Source: Bradyrhizobium sp. (GTDB lineage Bacteria > Pseudomonadota > Alphaproteobacteria > Rhizobiales > Xanthobacteraceae). From it: DNA of 64,000 bases. Positions within the stretch are counted from its first letter, which is position 1, and each line of letters begins with the position of its first letter. Position numbers and translations under genes: made by a program. Location of the stretch: NCBI RefSeq assembly GCF_004799445.1, contig NZ_SSNA01000059.1:1-64000 (forward strand), given 5' to 3'. This document shows positions 37,733 to 45,923 of this stretch, one piece after another. The notes under the pieces were generated by a model. The model worked only from the letters and a program-made list of their open reading frames with translations, made no database searches and was not told where the DNA came from.

Positions 37733-37866
37733 TGGCGTGTCGTTACCCAATCTGAGCCCTTGTACTTTCGAGCAAACCGGCGTTTCCCTTACTCCGGTAG
37801 CATTGCGAGGTCGCAAGGTGCAATCGTCCGTTACTGGGGAATCCCCTCGCTTTCAGAGTCTGACGC

Positions 37867-38604
37867 ATGGCTATTCTCGTCACACGCCCGCATCCGGACG
37901 ATGAGACCACCGCCGCTGGGTTGCGCGCGCGGGGCTTTGACGTGCTGCTGGCGCCGATGCTGCGGTTTGAAGCCGCCGCCTTCCATGACGATTCCGATGC
38001 GCATTACGGCGCGGTCATCGTCACCAGCGCCAATGCGTTGCGCGGCATCGAATCCCAACTCAAAGCGAGCCCGTTGCTCAAACTGCCGCTGTTCGCGGTC
38101 GGAGAGCATACCGCGGAAGCCGCCCGCCGCATCGGTTTCGAACAGGTGATCCCGGCCAAAGGCGACGCCGCGAGCCTGCGCGATCTCGTGGCGGCCAGCG
38201 TCAAGGCGAAAGCGCTCAAGAAAACCAGCCCGCTGCTTTATCTGGCGGGGGCCGATCTGGCCCGCGATCTGGCCGGCGAACTCGGCGAACGCGGGTTCAC
38301 CGTCGTCACGCAGACGACCTACCGGATGATTCCCTTGTCCAGCCTGCCGCGCGAGACCTGCGACGCGTTCGCCGCCAACCAGGTCGAGGCCGTGCTGCAC
38401 TATTCAAGGCGCAGCGCGCGCGCGTTCCTGGAGTCGGTTCGCGCCGCCGGCGTCGAAATATCGGCGCTTTCGGTTCCGCAATGCTGCATTTCCGCAGGCG
38501 TCGCCTCGGTGATTCGCGACGCCGGGGCTACCCGGGTGATGGCGGCGGCGTCGCCGGATGAAAATGCCCTGTTCGCGGCTCTGGACCGTGCGTTGCGCCC
38601 CTGA
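37867..38604 (+). CDS. hemD: uroporphyrinogen-III synthase
   Basis: 245 residues with the bilobal HemD pattern: MAILVTRPHPDDETTAAGLR, GAVIVTSANALRGIE, LPLFAVGEHTAEAARRIGFE, SPLLYLAGADLARDLAGELG, VEAVLHYSRRSARAFLE and the C-terminal ISAGVASVIRDAGATRVMAA. It closes and inverts ring D of hydroxymethylbilane to give uroporphyrinogen III on the heme path. It heads an operon with the mitofilin-like and HemY-like genes. hemC, which precedes hemD in several related genomes as I recall, is not in the 134-bp gap upstream. Confidence 0.9.
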   Translation: MAILVTRPHPDDETTAAGLRARGFDVLLAPMLRFEAAAFHDDSDAHYGAVIVTSANALRGIESQLKASPLLKLPLFAVGEHTAEAARRIGFEQVIPAKGDAASLRDLVAASVKAKALKKTSPLLYLAGADLARDLAGELGERGFTVVTQTTYRMIPLSSLPRETCDAFAANQVEAVLHYSRRSARAFLESVRAAGVEISALSVPQCCISAGVASVIRDAGATRVMAAASPDENALFAALDRALRP

Positions 38605-38672
38605 TTGGCGTAAGAGAGCAGCCGAATCCGGTGGATTCCGGCCGAAGGCCAAAGGGAATCGGAGCACGAGTG

Positions 38673-39839
38673 ATGAACGAAGAAAGGCCCGAAGACACCT
38701 CTCCGCCGCCCGATTCGGGCCGGCCCAGGCGCGCCCCACCGACCATCGACCTGGAGGCGTCCGAGGTATCGGGCGAAACCCAAGGAACCAACGCCGGAAC
38801 CAACGCCGGAACCAGCGATGACGCTCAGCCCAAGCGATCCTTCACGCAATCCTTTCCTTGGCCGTCGGCGATTTCCGCGACGCTAACGGCCGCCGCCACC
38901 AGTGCGGTCACGGCGGCGTTGGTGGTCGCCGTCGCCTGGGTGGTGGGATGGCCGGGTGAGACCTCTCCGCCGATGACGCCGCCGCAGGCCAACGCGAACG
39001 CCATCGACACGCTCGCCTCCCGGGTCGACGCTCTCGAAGCGAGGTCAGTCAAGTCTCCGGCCGCAGCACCCGACCCGGCCGCGACCGCGCGAATCGACGC
39101 GCTGGAAAAATCCGTGGCGTCGCTGCGCGCCGAGCTTTCAGGCGCCCGCGCGCAGTCGGAAAAGCTGGCGGCCGAACTCACGGCGGTGAAATCCTCGCCG
39201 CGCGAAGCCGCCGCGTCGCCGGAATTGGCCGCGATCAACGAGCGCCTCAGCCAGATCGAGCGCGCCACCCGCGCCGCCAGCGCCGAGCTCGCGCAGCAGG
39301 ACCACAAGCCCGCGGACGACAGCGCGCTTCGGCGCGTCGTCGCGGCCTCGATGCTCGACGTTTCGGTTCGCCAAAATGAGCCTTTCGCCGCCCAGCTGGC
39401 CGCGGCGAAGGCGCTTGCGCCCAATCCGGATGCGTTGAAACCACTCGATGGGTTCGCGGTCTCGGGCGTGCCGAGCGCGGCCGGTCTCAGCCGCGAGCTG
39501 CTGGCGCTGGTACCAAAATTGTCACCGCCGGCGCCGGACAATGCCACCACCGGCACCGGCATCGTCGATCGCCTGCAGGCGGGCGCCGCCAAGCTGGTTC
39601 GGATCGAGCGCACCGACGCCGTCGGCAACGACCGCGCCGCCATCATCGCGCGGGTGACGGCGGCGGCGTTGCGTGACGACTACACCGGCGCGCGGCGTGA
39701 GTTGAATACGCTGGCGCCCGGCGATCGCGCGGCCGCTCAAGCGTGGCTCGACCGGGCCAACGAGCGCGATGCGGCGCTCGCCGCCTCGCGTCATTTCGCG
39801 ACCGAGGCCGTGGCGGCGCTCGCCGAACCGGCGCAATAG
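38673..39839 (+). CDS. mitofilin (Mic60)-like inner membrane protein
   Basis: 388 residues from the ATG at 38673. A Pro- and Asn-rich N-terminus includes a small repeat encoded by GGAACCAACGCC units. One membrane segment follows at about residues 70-100 (TLTAAATSAVTAALVVAVAW), then a long coiled-coil-like Ala/Glu region (LEKSVASLRAELSGARAQSE). The C-terminal mitofilin signature includes SGVPSAAGLSRELLAL and ALRDDYTGARRELNTLAPGD. Alphaproteobacterial Mic60 shapes inner-membrane folds. It lies between hemD and hemY, as is usual in this class, with 7 bp before hemY. Confidence 0.88.
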   Translation: MNEERPEDTSPPPDSGRPRRAPPTIDLEASEVSGETQGTNAGTNAGTSDDAQPKRSFTQSFPWPSAISATLTAAATSAVTAALVVAVAWVVGWPGETSPPMTPPQANANAIDTLASRVDALEARSVKSPAAAPDPAATARIDALEKSVASLRAELSGARAQSEKLAAELTAVKSSPREAAASPELAAINERLSQIERATRAASAELAQQDHKPADDSALRRVVAASMLDVSVRQNEPFAAQLAAAKALAPNPDALKPLDGFAVSGVPSAAGLSRELLALVPKLSPPAPDNATTGTGIVDRLQAGAAKLVRIERTDAVGNDRAAIIARVTAAALRDDYTGARRELNTLAPGDRAAAQAWLDRANERDAALAASRHFATEAVAALAEPAQ

Positions 39840-39846
39840 GATAGCG

Positions 39847-41595
39847 ATGTATCGAATCATTCTGTTTCTGGGCTTGATCGCGCTCGCGGCTGGCGGCGCG
39901 GCATGGGTGGCCGACCAGAGCGGCGACGTCGCGCTGTCATGGGACGGCTGGCGCGTTCAGACCACGCTGCCGGTGTTCGTGCTGGCGCTCGGCGTGGCGA
40001 TTGTCGCGGCGATGCTGGTGTGGGGCATGCTGCGCGCGCTGTGGCGCCTGCCGGAGCGGATCCGCCGCAACGCGCGCGAACGGCGCCATGCGCGCGGCCG
40101 GCACGCCATCACGCAAGGGCTGCTCGCGATCGGCCATGGTGATTCCACCGCCGCCCGCCGCCATGCCGATGTCGCGCGCCGCCATGCCGCGGATGATCCG
40201 CTGGCGCTGCTGCTGCATGCGCAGTCGGCGCAGCTCGAAGGCGACCGTGGCGCCGCGCGCGCCGCGTTTCACGCCATGGCCGAGCGCGAGGATACCCGGC
40301 TCCTGGGCCTGCGCGGGCTGTTCATCGAAGCCCAGCGCGCCGACGATCCCGTTGCCGCGGTCGGCCTCGCCGAGGAGGCGCTGAAGCTTGCGCCGGCATC
40401 GACCTGGGCGTCGCATGCGGTACTCGGCTTTCGCTGCGCCAGAGGCGACTGGAGCGGCGCACTTGCCATCCTCGACAACAATCTGGCTTCGGGCCTGATC
40501 GACAAGCCGGCCTATCGGCGGCAACGCGGCGTGCTGCTGACGGCGCGCGCGCTGGAACTGGAAACGGTCGATCGCGACCTGTCGCGCGACAGCGTGATGG
40601 AGGCGGTCAAGCTCGCGCCGACTTTGGTGCCGGCCGCGGTGCTCGCCGCCAAATATCAAAGCGAGGCGCATCAGACCCGCCGCGCGATGCGGATCGTCGA
40701 AGCGGCATGGCTGGCGCATCCGCATCCTGATCTCGCCGATGCCTACGCCCATGTGAAGCTGGGCGATTCCGCGCGCCAGCGGCTGGTGCGGGTCGAGACT
40801 TTGGCGGCGAAGGCGCCGGGGCATCTCGAGGGCGCGCTGGCGGTGGCGCGCGCGGCGATCGACGCCGCCGAATTTGCGCGCGCGCGCGAGGCGCTGGCGC
40901 CGTTCATAGCGGCGCCGACGCAACGCGTCGCGATGCTGATGGCGGAAATCGAACGCACCGAACATGGCGACACCGGCAGGGCGCGGGCCTGGACCTTGCG
41001 CGCGGTGCGCGCGCTGCACGATCCGGTCTGGACCGCGGATGGTTACGTGTCCGACAAATGGAGACCGGTATCGCCGGTGTCCGGCCGGCTCGATGCGTTC
41101 CAGTGGCAGATGCCGCTTGCGGCGTTGCCCTCCGACAACAACGGCGCGATCGAAGCCTCGTCGTTCGAGCAGGCGATGCTCGCCACCCCACCATCGCCGC
41201 GGCGCGGCGAAATATCGGGAAAGAATTTGGTGGAGCCGCCGCGGGAACAGGAAGCGGCCGGGGATGTGAACGTGCCGCCGGCGGCGCAGGATAATTCTCC
41301 GGCAAGGCCGGCCGCCGCAGAACCGGCCCCCGTACCAGTCCCGCCGCCCACCGAAGCCGTTGCCGCCTCAGCGCCACCCTTGTTCCGCGCGCGCCAGGAT
41401 CTGCCAAGACAGGATCTGCCAACAGCGGCCGGCAGGCCCGCCCCGGCGATTCCGGCCGTGATTCCAATTGTCCGGGCGCCCGACGATCCCGGGATCGACG
41501 ACGAGCCCGAAAGCGCCGAATTCGCCGAACAAATAGCCCCGGTCCAGGGCCAGGCCGGCGGTTGGCGCGGCTTTTTGTCCCGCTGGGGCGGGTGA
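39847..41595 (+). CDS. HemY-family membrane protein with TPR repeats
   Basis: 582 residues from the ATG at 39847, 7 bp after the mitofilin-like gene. Two N-terminal membrane helices are visible (MYRIILFLGLIALAAGGAAW and TLPVFVLALGVAIVAAMLVW). Helical TPR-type repeats follow to about residue 400, and a Pro/Ala-rich tail with no clear fold follows that. This HemY_N family is linked to heme or porphyrin synthesis by position; its activity is unproven, and it is unrelated to the HemY oxidase of Gram-positive bacteria. The tail may be disordered. The stop lies at the edge of a hairpin repeat. Confidence 0.87.
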   Translation: MYRIILFLGLIALAAGGAAWVADQSGDVALSWDGWRVQTTLPVFVLALGVAIVAAMLVWGMLRALWRLPERIRRNARERRHARGRHAITQGLLAIGHGDSTAARRHADVARRHAADDPLALLLHAQSAQLEGDRGAARAAFHAMAEREDTRLLGLRGLFIEAQRADDPVAAVGLAEEALKLAPASTWASHAVLGFRCARGDWSGALAILDNNLASGLIDKPAYRRQRGVLLTARALELETVDRDLSRDSVMEAVKLAPTLVPAAVLAAKYQSEAHQTRRAMRIVEAAWLAHPHPDLADAYAHVKLGDSARQRLVRVETLAAKAPGHLEGALAVARAAIDAAEFARAREALAPFIAAPTQRVAMLMAEIERTEHGDTGRARAWTLRAVRALHDPVWTADGYVSDKWRPVSPVSGRLDAFQWQMPLAALPSDNNGAIEASSFEQAMLATPPSPRRGEISGKNLVEPPREQEAAGDVNVPPAAQDNSPARPAAAEPAPVPVPPPTEAVAASAPPLFRARQDLPRQDLPTAAGRPAPAIPAVIPIVRAPDDPGIDDEPESAEFAEQIAPVQGQAGGWRGFLSRWGG

Positions 41596-41642
41596 GCATG
41601 ATCCGGAAAAGTGGACCCCGGTTTTCCGAAAAGATCATGCTC
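41594..41642. repeat. hairpin repeat directly after hemY-like gene
   Basis: GAGCATGATC and GATCATGCTC are perfect outer arms. Inner CGGAAAA and TTTTCCG add to the stem. This hairpin is familiar from Bradyrhizobium intergenic DNA and here overlaps the hemY stop codon. Confidence 0.85.
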
Positions 41643-41849
41643 AAACAAAAAGGTAGAGCGCGCCTTCGAGCGAAAGCCTGCCTGCGGACTTGATCCGGGG
41701 CGGGTCGCGGTTCGTGTCAGGAAAACGCGGCGAAAAGGCCTCTCGGCCGCCACGCGCGGACCCGCGTTTTTCTTGCAAAACAGGGCATTGCCCGATATCA
41801 GGTGGCACGCGTTTTCAGGCCGTCAGGCCTGTCGCGCATGCGTTGGTTC

Positions 41850-41925
41850 GCCGCAATAGCTCAGTTGGTAGAGCACGTCATTCGTAATGACGGGGTCACA
41901 GGTTCGAGTCCTGTTTGCGGCACCA
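41850..41925 (+). tRNA. tRNA-Thr (anticodon CGT)
   Basis: 76 nt including CCA. The acceptor stem is GCCGCAA/TTGCGGC. The anticodon stem is CGTCA/TGACG around TTCGTAA, giving anticodon CGU for ACG codons. The T arm has GGTTCGAGTCC. Its 3' half is repeated at 42622, marking use as an integration site. Confidence 0.97.
41880..41919 (+). other. attachment-site core within tRNA-Thr (left copy)
   Basis: 40 bp from ATTCGTAATG to CTGTTTGCG are repeated identically at 42622-42661. The core covers the anticodon loop to the acceptor stem, the standard target of tyrosine integrases. Confidence 0.88.
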
Positions 41926-42113
41926 AAAAGACGTTGATTTGCAGTCGGTTAAATTGCTTCGCCTCTTTTTCTTTCCCTTGCGATTAGGCTCGGGAAGCAC
42001 CGGGGAAGCACCGCTGAGAAGACCCTGCGCCTGCCAACCGTCGCTCCCCGTGCTCAAACCGACAAGCGCCGCGTCATCTCATCTTGGGATGGAGGAGGCC
42101 ATCGGTTGCTGCG

Positions 42114-42272
42114 CGCGTTCAAGAGGGCGTAGCCTACACCAATCAAGCGGAGTCGTTTTTCTCTCGCCTGCGCCGCGCCGAAATCGGTATTCACCATCAT
42201 GTCGCCGGGCCGTACTTGTCGGCCTATGCCAGCGAAATGGCTTGGCGGGAAAACAACAGACGCGTGAGTAAC
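42114..42272 (+). pseudogene. IS1595 (ISXO2-like) transposase C-terminal fragment
   Basis: About 53 codons in frame encode TNQAESFFSRLRRAEIGIHH then HVAGPYLSAYASEMAWRENN, the conserved end of the ISXO2-like DDE transposase domain with the final catalytic Glu/Asn region. The rest of the transposase and both IS ends are missing. The right edge joins the integrase relic within a few bases, so the IS entered or recombined into that gene and was later deleted. Confidence 0.85.
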
Positions 42273-42473
42273 TTTCCCCACCCGGCAAATCGTTAGCCTT
42301 CGGACAGGCGCTTTCCGTCCATGCCCAGAGCGGTAAACGACAACATAAGATTTCACCCCATTTTCCCGCACTCTGAGCCCAAAGCCAGTAAGGTCGGTGT
42401 CCCAAACGGTGAATTCAGACCCGTTGGGAAGAATATCGTCGATGGAACGTTTGGTGAGGCGGACCGAGGTCAT
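42267..42473 (-). pseudogene. tyrosine integrase N-terminal fragment
   Basis: About 69 codons from the ATG at 42473: MTSVRLTKRSIDDILPNGSE, then FTVWDTDLTGFGLRVRENGV and KSYVVVYRSGHGRKAPVRRL. This is the arm-DNA-binding (DUF4102-type) start of phage or island integrases. The frame loses family resemblance after GKVT, where it meets the IS1595 fragment. The core-binding and catalytic domains with R-H-R-Y are absent. It once catalysed insertion at the adjacent tRNA-Thr. Confidence 0.87.
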
Positions 42474-42621
42474 TTGATGCTCCAGGGAAGCACCGGGGAA
42501 GCACGTTTAGGGAAAGTACTGGATTGGTGCGGAACGACGATATTGAGGGAAACCCTTTAGTTGCAAGGGGTTTTATCGATGTCGGAACGCTGCGGAACGT
42601 AATGGTCAGCTAAAGAATTTA

Positions 42622-42661
42622 ATTCGTAATGACGGGGTCACAGGTTCGAGTCCTGTTTGCG
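42622..42661 (+). other. attachment-site core, right copy
   Basis: Identical to 41880-41919 over 40 bp and followed by CACCA, with one G missing compared with the tRNA end. It marks the far end of the inserted element, now only about 740 bp from the tRNA copy. Confidence 0.88.
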
Positions 42662-42927
42662 CACCAGTTTTCTTCGATCCCCGATCGATAACAGGCGTCG
42701 CCAAGCGGCGCTTGCGTGGACGAATGCCCTACGTGATTCCGCTCCGTGATCTGCGAACCGCATCGCCACGGCATCTATTGGTAAGCAGGGCTGTCGCATC
42801 TTTTCGGCCGATCCCGTTTGGGCCGCCGGGATCGGCGTGACGCCGAAATTTATCTTGCGATGTGTGAAGCGGTTCACAGCGGAATTTCGCCGTCGCGCTA
42901 AAACACGCTGCGAACTTGGAGGCAGCC

Positions 42928-43170
42928 ATGCCATCATCAGCCCAGCAGAGCCCAGCCCGTCACCGCAGTTCTTGGCCGGCGATCGTCCGGATCCTGCTGG
43001 TCGAGATTGTCGTTCTGCTCGCGCTGTCGGGCGCGATGATCGCCTATTTGAGCTGGTCGTCCGAAGCGGCATGGACCGAATTCAAGGCCGCAGGCAAACT
43101 GCTGGCGCCCGATTCAAGCAGCCCGGTCCAGACCGTCAAGGCGCACGCGCCCTGCGACCGGAAAGCGTAA
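42928..43170 (+). CDS. small single-pass membrane protein
   Basis: 80 residues from the ATG at 42928, with a strong GGAGG eight bases upstream. One membrane helix lies at about residues 20-43 (IVRILLVEIVVLLALSGAMI). Both ends are short, and the second has ALLSWSSEAAWTEF-like polar sequence and a single Cys near the end. The function is unknown. It lies just outside the tRNA-Thr insertion scar. Confidence 0.65.
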   Translation: MPSSAQQSPARHRSSWPAIVRILLVEIVVLLALSGAMIAYLSWSSEAAWTEFKAAGKLLAPDSSSPVQTVKAHAPCDRKA

Positions 43171-43230
43171 GCGCGCACAGCGTCGTCGTCCGCGCGATCC
43201 GCGGGCGCGCAAGCATGGCGTTATTCGATT

Positions 43231-43436
43231 GCGCTACCGCGAAACCGTCTGAACCACGCTGCCCACCGGGCGGGTGCTCGCGACCGGCAGTTTCATGTCC
43301 TTGATCAGCGCCTCGTCATATTCGGGCAAGGTCTGCATCGGCGCCTTGGCCTTCATCTGCACGACCTTGTAGCCGCCGGCCTTCAGGCGGCGAAGCAGAG
43401 CGGGCATGGCCGGCCGTATGCTTTTGGAAATCGTGC
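43231..43436 (-). pseudogene. duplicated 3' fragment of the polysaccharide deacetylase gene
   Basis: This stretch matches 43931-44140 with few changes, offset by exactly 700 bp at its left end. It still encodes the last 60 residues in frame (from MPALLRRLKAGGYKVVQMKA to a stop after QTVSR). Upstream the frame is broken by a small deletion and joins unrelated DNA. No start or catalytic domain remains. Confidence 0.88.
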
Positions 43437-43627
43437 TTTCACTGATCCCGACGCCGCCCGCAAGCTGGTGGAGATCACCTATGCTGCCGATGCGGTCCAG
43501 GATGGCCGCATCTACATCGGGCGGATCAGGGTGGCAAACCCCGTAGATCTACGGAGCCAAAATTTAACGGATACTTCCGAGCCGATAGTTAGACCGATGA
43601 CGCGAAAACGACAGAAAAGGTAACTCA
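43437..43627 (+). pseudogene. remnant of an unrelated gene, possible hypothetical protein fragment
   Basis: The plus-strand frame reads FTDPDAARKLVEI, then AADAVQDGRIYIGRIR and a run to a stop, with no start codon. The pattern resembles a rhizobial hypothetical protein (DPDAARKL-EI...VQDGRI) that I recall. It is fused to the deacetylase fragment, so this block is a recombination junction. Confidence 0.4.
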
Positions 43628-43792
43628 ATGAGTGTTTCGAGTATCGGAGGCGCAACTCCACCACAGCCATTGGCCGTCAGCCAACCAAAAGTAGATCGTC
43701 CAAATGACGGAGACGGTGACGCGGGCGATGCGCCCAAGGCTCAACCTGCTCCCGCTCCAGGCACAGGGCTGGCTGTCAACAAATCAGCCTGA
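43628..43792 (+). CDS. small acidic Pro/Gly-rich hypothetical protein
   Basis: 54 residues from the ATG at 43628, with AAAAGG nine bases upstream. It begins MSVSSIGGATPPQPLAVSQP, has a central acidic NDGDGDAGD and ends APAPGTGLAVNKSA. Similar 50-60-residue proteins (MSVSSI...PGTG.VVDK.A) occur in Bradyrhizobium to my recollection. It is probably disordered and possibly calcium-binding through the D-G-D-G-D run. A strong terminator 42 bp after the stop supports an expressed gene. Confidence 0.6.
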   Translation: MSVSSIGGATPPQPLAVSQPKVDRPNDGDGDAGDAPKAQPAPAPGTGLAVNKSA

Positions 43793-43833
43793 TCCAGAGA
43801 GCCCGGCGCAGGCTCTGGTCTCTGCGAAATCAA

Positions 43834-43863
43834 AGAGGCCGCCAACTGAGGCGGCCTCTTTTG
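43834..43863 (+). terminator. intrinsic terminator after the small acidic ORF
   Basis: Perfect 10-bp stem AGAGGCCGCC/GGCGGCCTCT, loop AACTGA, then TTTT. Confidence 0.88.
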
Positions 43864-43933
43864 CCGACGGGCCGGAGCCGGTGTCCCCGCCAACCGTAGC
43901 GGATCCGCCGATGGCGCTTGCCGTGGGCGAATG

Positions 43934-44950
43934 CTACTGCGAAACTGTCTGAACCACGCTGCCTACCGGGCGGCTGCTCGCGACCGGCATTTTCATGTCC
44001 TTGATCAGCGCCTCGTCATATTCGGGCAAGGTCTGCACCGGCGCCTTGGCCTTCATCTGCACCACCTTGTAGCCGCCGGCCTTCAGGCGGCGCAGCAGGG
44101 CCGGCATGGCCTCGGCGGTATGCTTCTGGAAATCGTGCATCAGGATGATGCCCTTGCCCTGCTTGTCGAGCTTGGTCATGACGGTATTGATGATTTGCTC
44201 GGCATTCTTCGCCCGGAAGTCGAAGGAGTCGAGGTCGCATGAAAACATCGCGATGTTGCGGGTGCCGAGATAGGCCATCGCCGCCGGGCCATGCTGCAGT
44301 TCCGGAAAGCGGAAGAACGGCGAGGGGGCGGCGCCCAGCGCCAGCTTGACCGCGCTGTAGCCTTTTTCGATTTCGTCCTTGGCGAGCTGGTCGGTCATCT
44401 TCTTTGAATTCAGGTTGGCATGCGACCAGGTATGCGCGCCGACGGTGTGGCCGGCCGCGGCCACAAGCCTGAGAATCTCCGGATGATAGGTGGCATGCTT
44501 GCCGATCGGGAAGAACACCGCCCTGGTGCATTCGTCGGCGAGCGCCTTGAGCACGGCGGGCGTATTGGCGGGCCACGGGCCGTCATCGAAGGTCAGCACG
44601 ACTTCCTTGTCGACCAGAAAGTCGAACTGCTTGAAGTGCTCGAAGCCGAAGCCCGGTCCGCCCGTGGTGTCGATTTCCACCACGCGGGCAACGCCGAGCG
44701 CATCGGGATTGGCGCAGTGGGCCTTCGGCGGCGGAGCGGCGATGGCCTGGTCCGGCATGGTGCCGGTGGTCTCAACCTCGTCGCGGGGAGCCGCCGATTT
44801 GGCTGCCGCTTGAAGCGGCGCGGCCGGCGCGGCGCTGGCGGTCCGCGGCGCCGCCAAATCGCCGCGCGGGGGCAATGTCCAAAACCACACGCCGGCGATG
44901 ACAACAGCGGCCACCACACTCGCCAACATCAAACCCAACGCGTTACGCAT
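43934..44950 (-). CDS. polysaccharide deacetylase family protein
   Basis: 338 residues. An N-terminal membrane anchor (LGLMLASVVAAVVIAGVWFW) is followed by an Ala/Pro-rich linker to about residue 85. The NodB-type domain has VVLTFDDGPWPANTPAVLKA with the catalytic/metal Asp pair, and the metal histidines in HTVGAHTWSHANL. The FRFPELQHGP and FSCDLDSFDFRAKN segments and the final GIILMHDFQKHT histidine complete the set. It probably removes acetyl groups from a periplasmic or surface glycan. The tail of this gene is duplicated 700 bp away. Confidence 0.93.
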   Translation of the reverse strand: MRNALGLMLASVVAAVVIAGVWFWTLPPRGDLAAPRTASAAPAAPLQAAAKSAAPRDEVETTGTMPDQAIAAPPPKAHCANPDALGVARVVEIDTTGGPGFGFEHFKQFDFLVDKEVVLTFDDGPWPANTPAVLKALADECTRAVFFPIGKHATYHPEILRLVAAAGHTVGAHTWSHANLNSKKMTDQLAKDEIEKGYSAVKLALGAAPSPFFRFPELQHGPAAMAYLGTRNIAMFSCDLDSFDFRAKNAEQIINTVMTKLDKQGKGIILMHDFQKHTAEAMPALLRRLKAGGYKVVQMKAKAPVQTLPEYDEALIKDMKMPVASSRPVGSVVQTVSQ

Positions 44951-45158
44951 GGTTACTCTTTCATAAACACCGAAGCTAAAATCGCGGTCAGATTATTTAT
45001 GGGAAATAGTTGTTAACGCCGCCCCAACGCGGCGCGGGTTCCCCGAGCTAATTGGCGCCCCGTTGCGGGGCCGCCGAAGCGCACATTCCGGTCGCGGCTA
45101 TTTCTAACGAGTTCTCTAACGAGATCGATACCGGTTCCCGTGAAGAATGCGCGTCTGA

Positions 45159-45200
45159 GTGACGGACGTCACCATTTGGCCGCAAAGTGACAGACGTCAC
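45159..45200. promoter_or_regulatory. paired palindromic sites upstream of a cysteine-rich gene
   Basis: GTGACGGACGTCAC (45159-45172) and GTGACAGACGTCAC (45187-45200) share GTGAC/GTCAC arms and a CGTCA core. Their centres are 28 bp apart, close to three helix turns, so two dimers could bind one face. They lie 78-120 bp before the start at 45278. The binding protein is unknown. Confidence 0.65.
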
Positions 45201-45277
45201 ATTCCGAACCACGGGGTTGAGGCACGAATAGCCATCAACAACGCGCCGCTGACCCGGCGAACCCACGGGAGCCAAAA

Positions 45278-45556
45278 ATGACCGCATCTTTCACCAGGGC
45301 GCTTCGCCAGGCCGGTCTCGGGCTGGCGGTCGTCGCCTCCGTCGCTGCGCTGTCGTCGAGCTCGAGCTTTGCGTTCAGCGACGAGGCGCAGCAAATGTGC
45401 ACCGGTGACGCGTTCCGCCTGTGCAGCTCCGAAATTCCCAACATTCCGAAAATCACCGCATGCATGATGAAGCACCGGGCGGATCTCAGCACGGGTTGCC
45501 GACTCGTGATGGACCGGGATCTGGCGCAGAAATCAAGCAAGGTCGCAGCGCAGTAA
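45278..45556 (+). CDS. small secreted cysteine-rich protein
   Basis: 92 residues. A signal peptide ends near SSSFAFSDE. The mature part of about 60 residues holds the pattern C-x7-C-x11-C-x11-C in MCTGDAFRLCSSEIPN, ITACMMKHRADLSTGCRLVM. This CxxDxxRxC...CMxxHRxxLSxxC layout matches the cysteine-rich (GLG1-like) repeat and is shared with the next gene. Two disulfides are likely in the periplasm. The function is unknown. Paired palindromes upstream suggest regulated expression. Confidence 0.75.
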   Translation: MTASFTRALRQAGLGLAVVASVAALSSSSSFAFSDEAQQMCTGDAFRLCSSEIPNIPKITACMMKHRADLSTGCRLVMDRDLAQKSSKVAAQ

Positions 45557-45686
45557 TATCGCACCATCCGGTCATCCCGGGTTTACCGCGGCGCGGAATG
45601 ATTTCTCTTTGCGGCACAAAGCCGTTGCGGCGCCGGTTTGAGCGCATTAGAACGCGCTGATATCATGACCGGTGGGCATAGATCCG

Positions 45687-45896
45687 ATGTGCAGATTTCT
45701 TTTCGTTATTCCGTTTGTCTTGATCGCCTCGGGCGCGTCGGCGCAGCAGGGCCACGATGCCTGCGCGCGCGACGTTTCGCGCTTCTGCCGTGCGGTGATG
45801 AATGATGGCGATTCGGCAGTGCTGGCCTGCCTGAAGCAACACCGCGCCCGGCTCAGCAAGGCCTGCGAAAAGGTGCTGACCGATAACGGGCAGTAA
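45687..45896 (+). CDS. small secreted cysteine-rich protein, second copy of the family
   Basis: 69 residues from the ATG at 45687; a GTG five codons up is possible. A signal peptide (MCRFLFVIPFVLIASGASAQ) is followed by one cysteine-rich repeat: HDACARDVSRFCRAVMNDGD and LACLKQHRARLSKACEKVL. The four cysteines and the HRARLS core align with the protein at 45278-45556, though the rest differs. The pair are in the same direction 130 bp apart and are probably old duplicates. The function is unknown. Confidence 0.72.
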   Translation: MCRFLFVIPFVLIASGASAQQGHDACARDVSRFCRAVMNDGDSAVLACLKQHRARLSKACEKVLTDNGQ

Positions 45897-45923
45897 CGCG
45901 CCGCGCGAATTCGCCCGCAGGTG

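Noticed and set aside
38786..38817. Short tandem repeat (GGAACCAACGCC units) near the start of the mitofilin-like gene
   Set aside because: Only two to three units, in a low-complexity linker. No sign of CRISPR or phase-variation length.
44951..45060. Possible EcfG-type promoter (GGAAC...CGTT) upstream of the deacetylase gene
   Set aside because: The spacing is about 19 bp instead of 16-17, and the motif is short enough to occur by chance.
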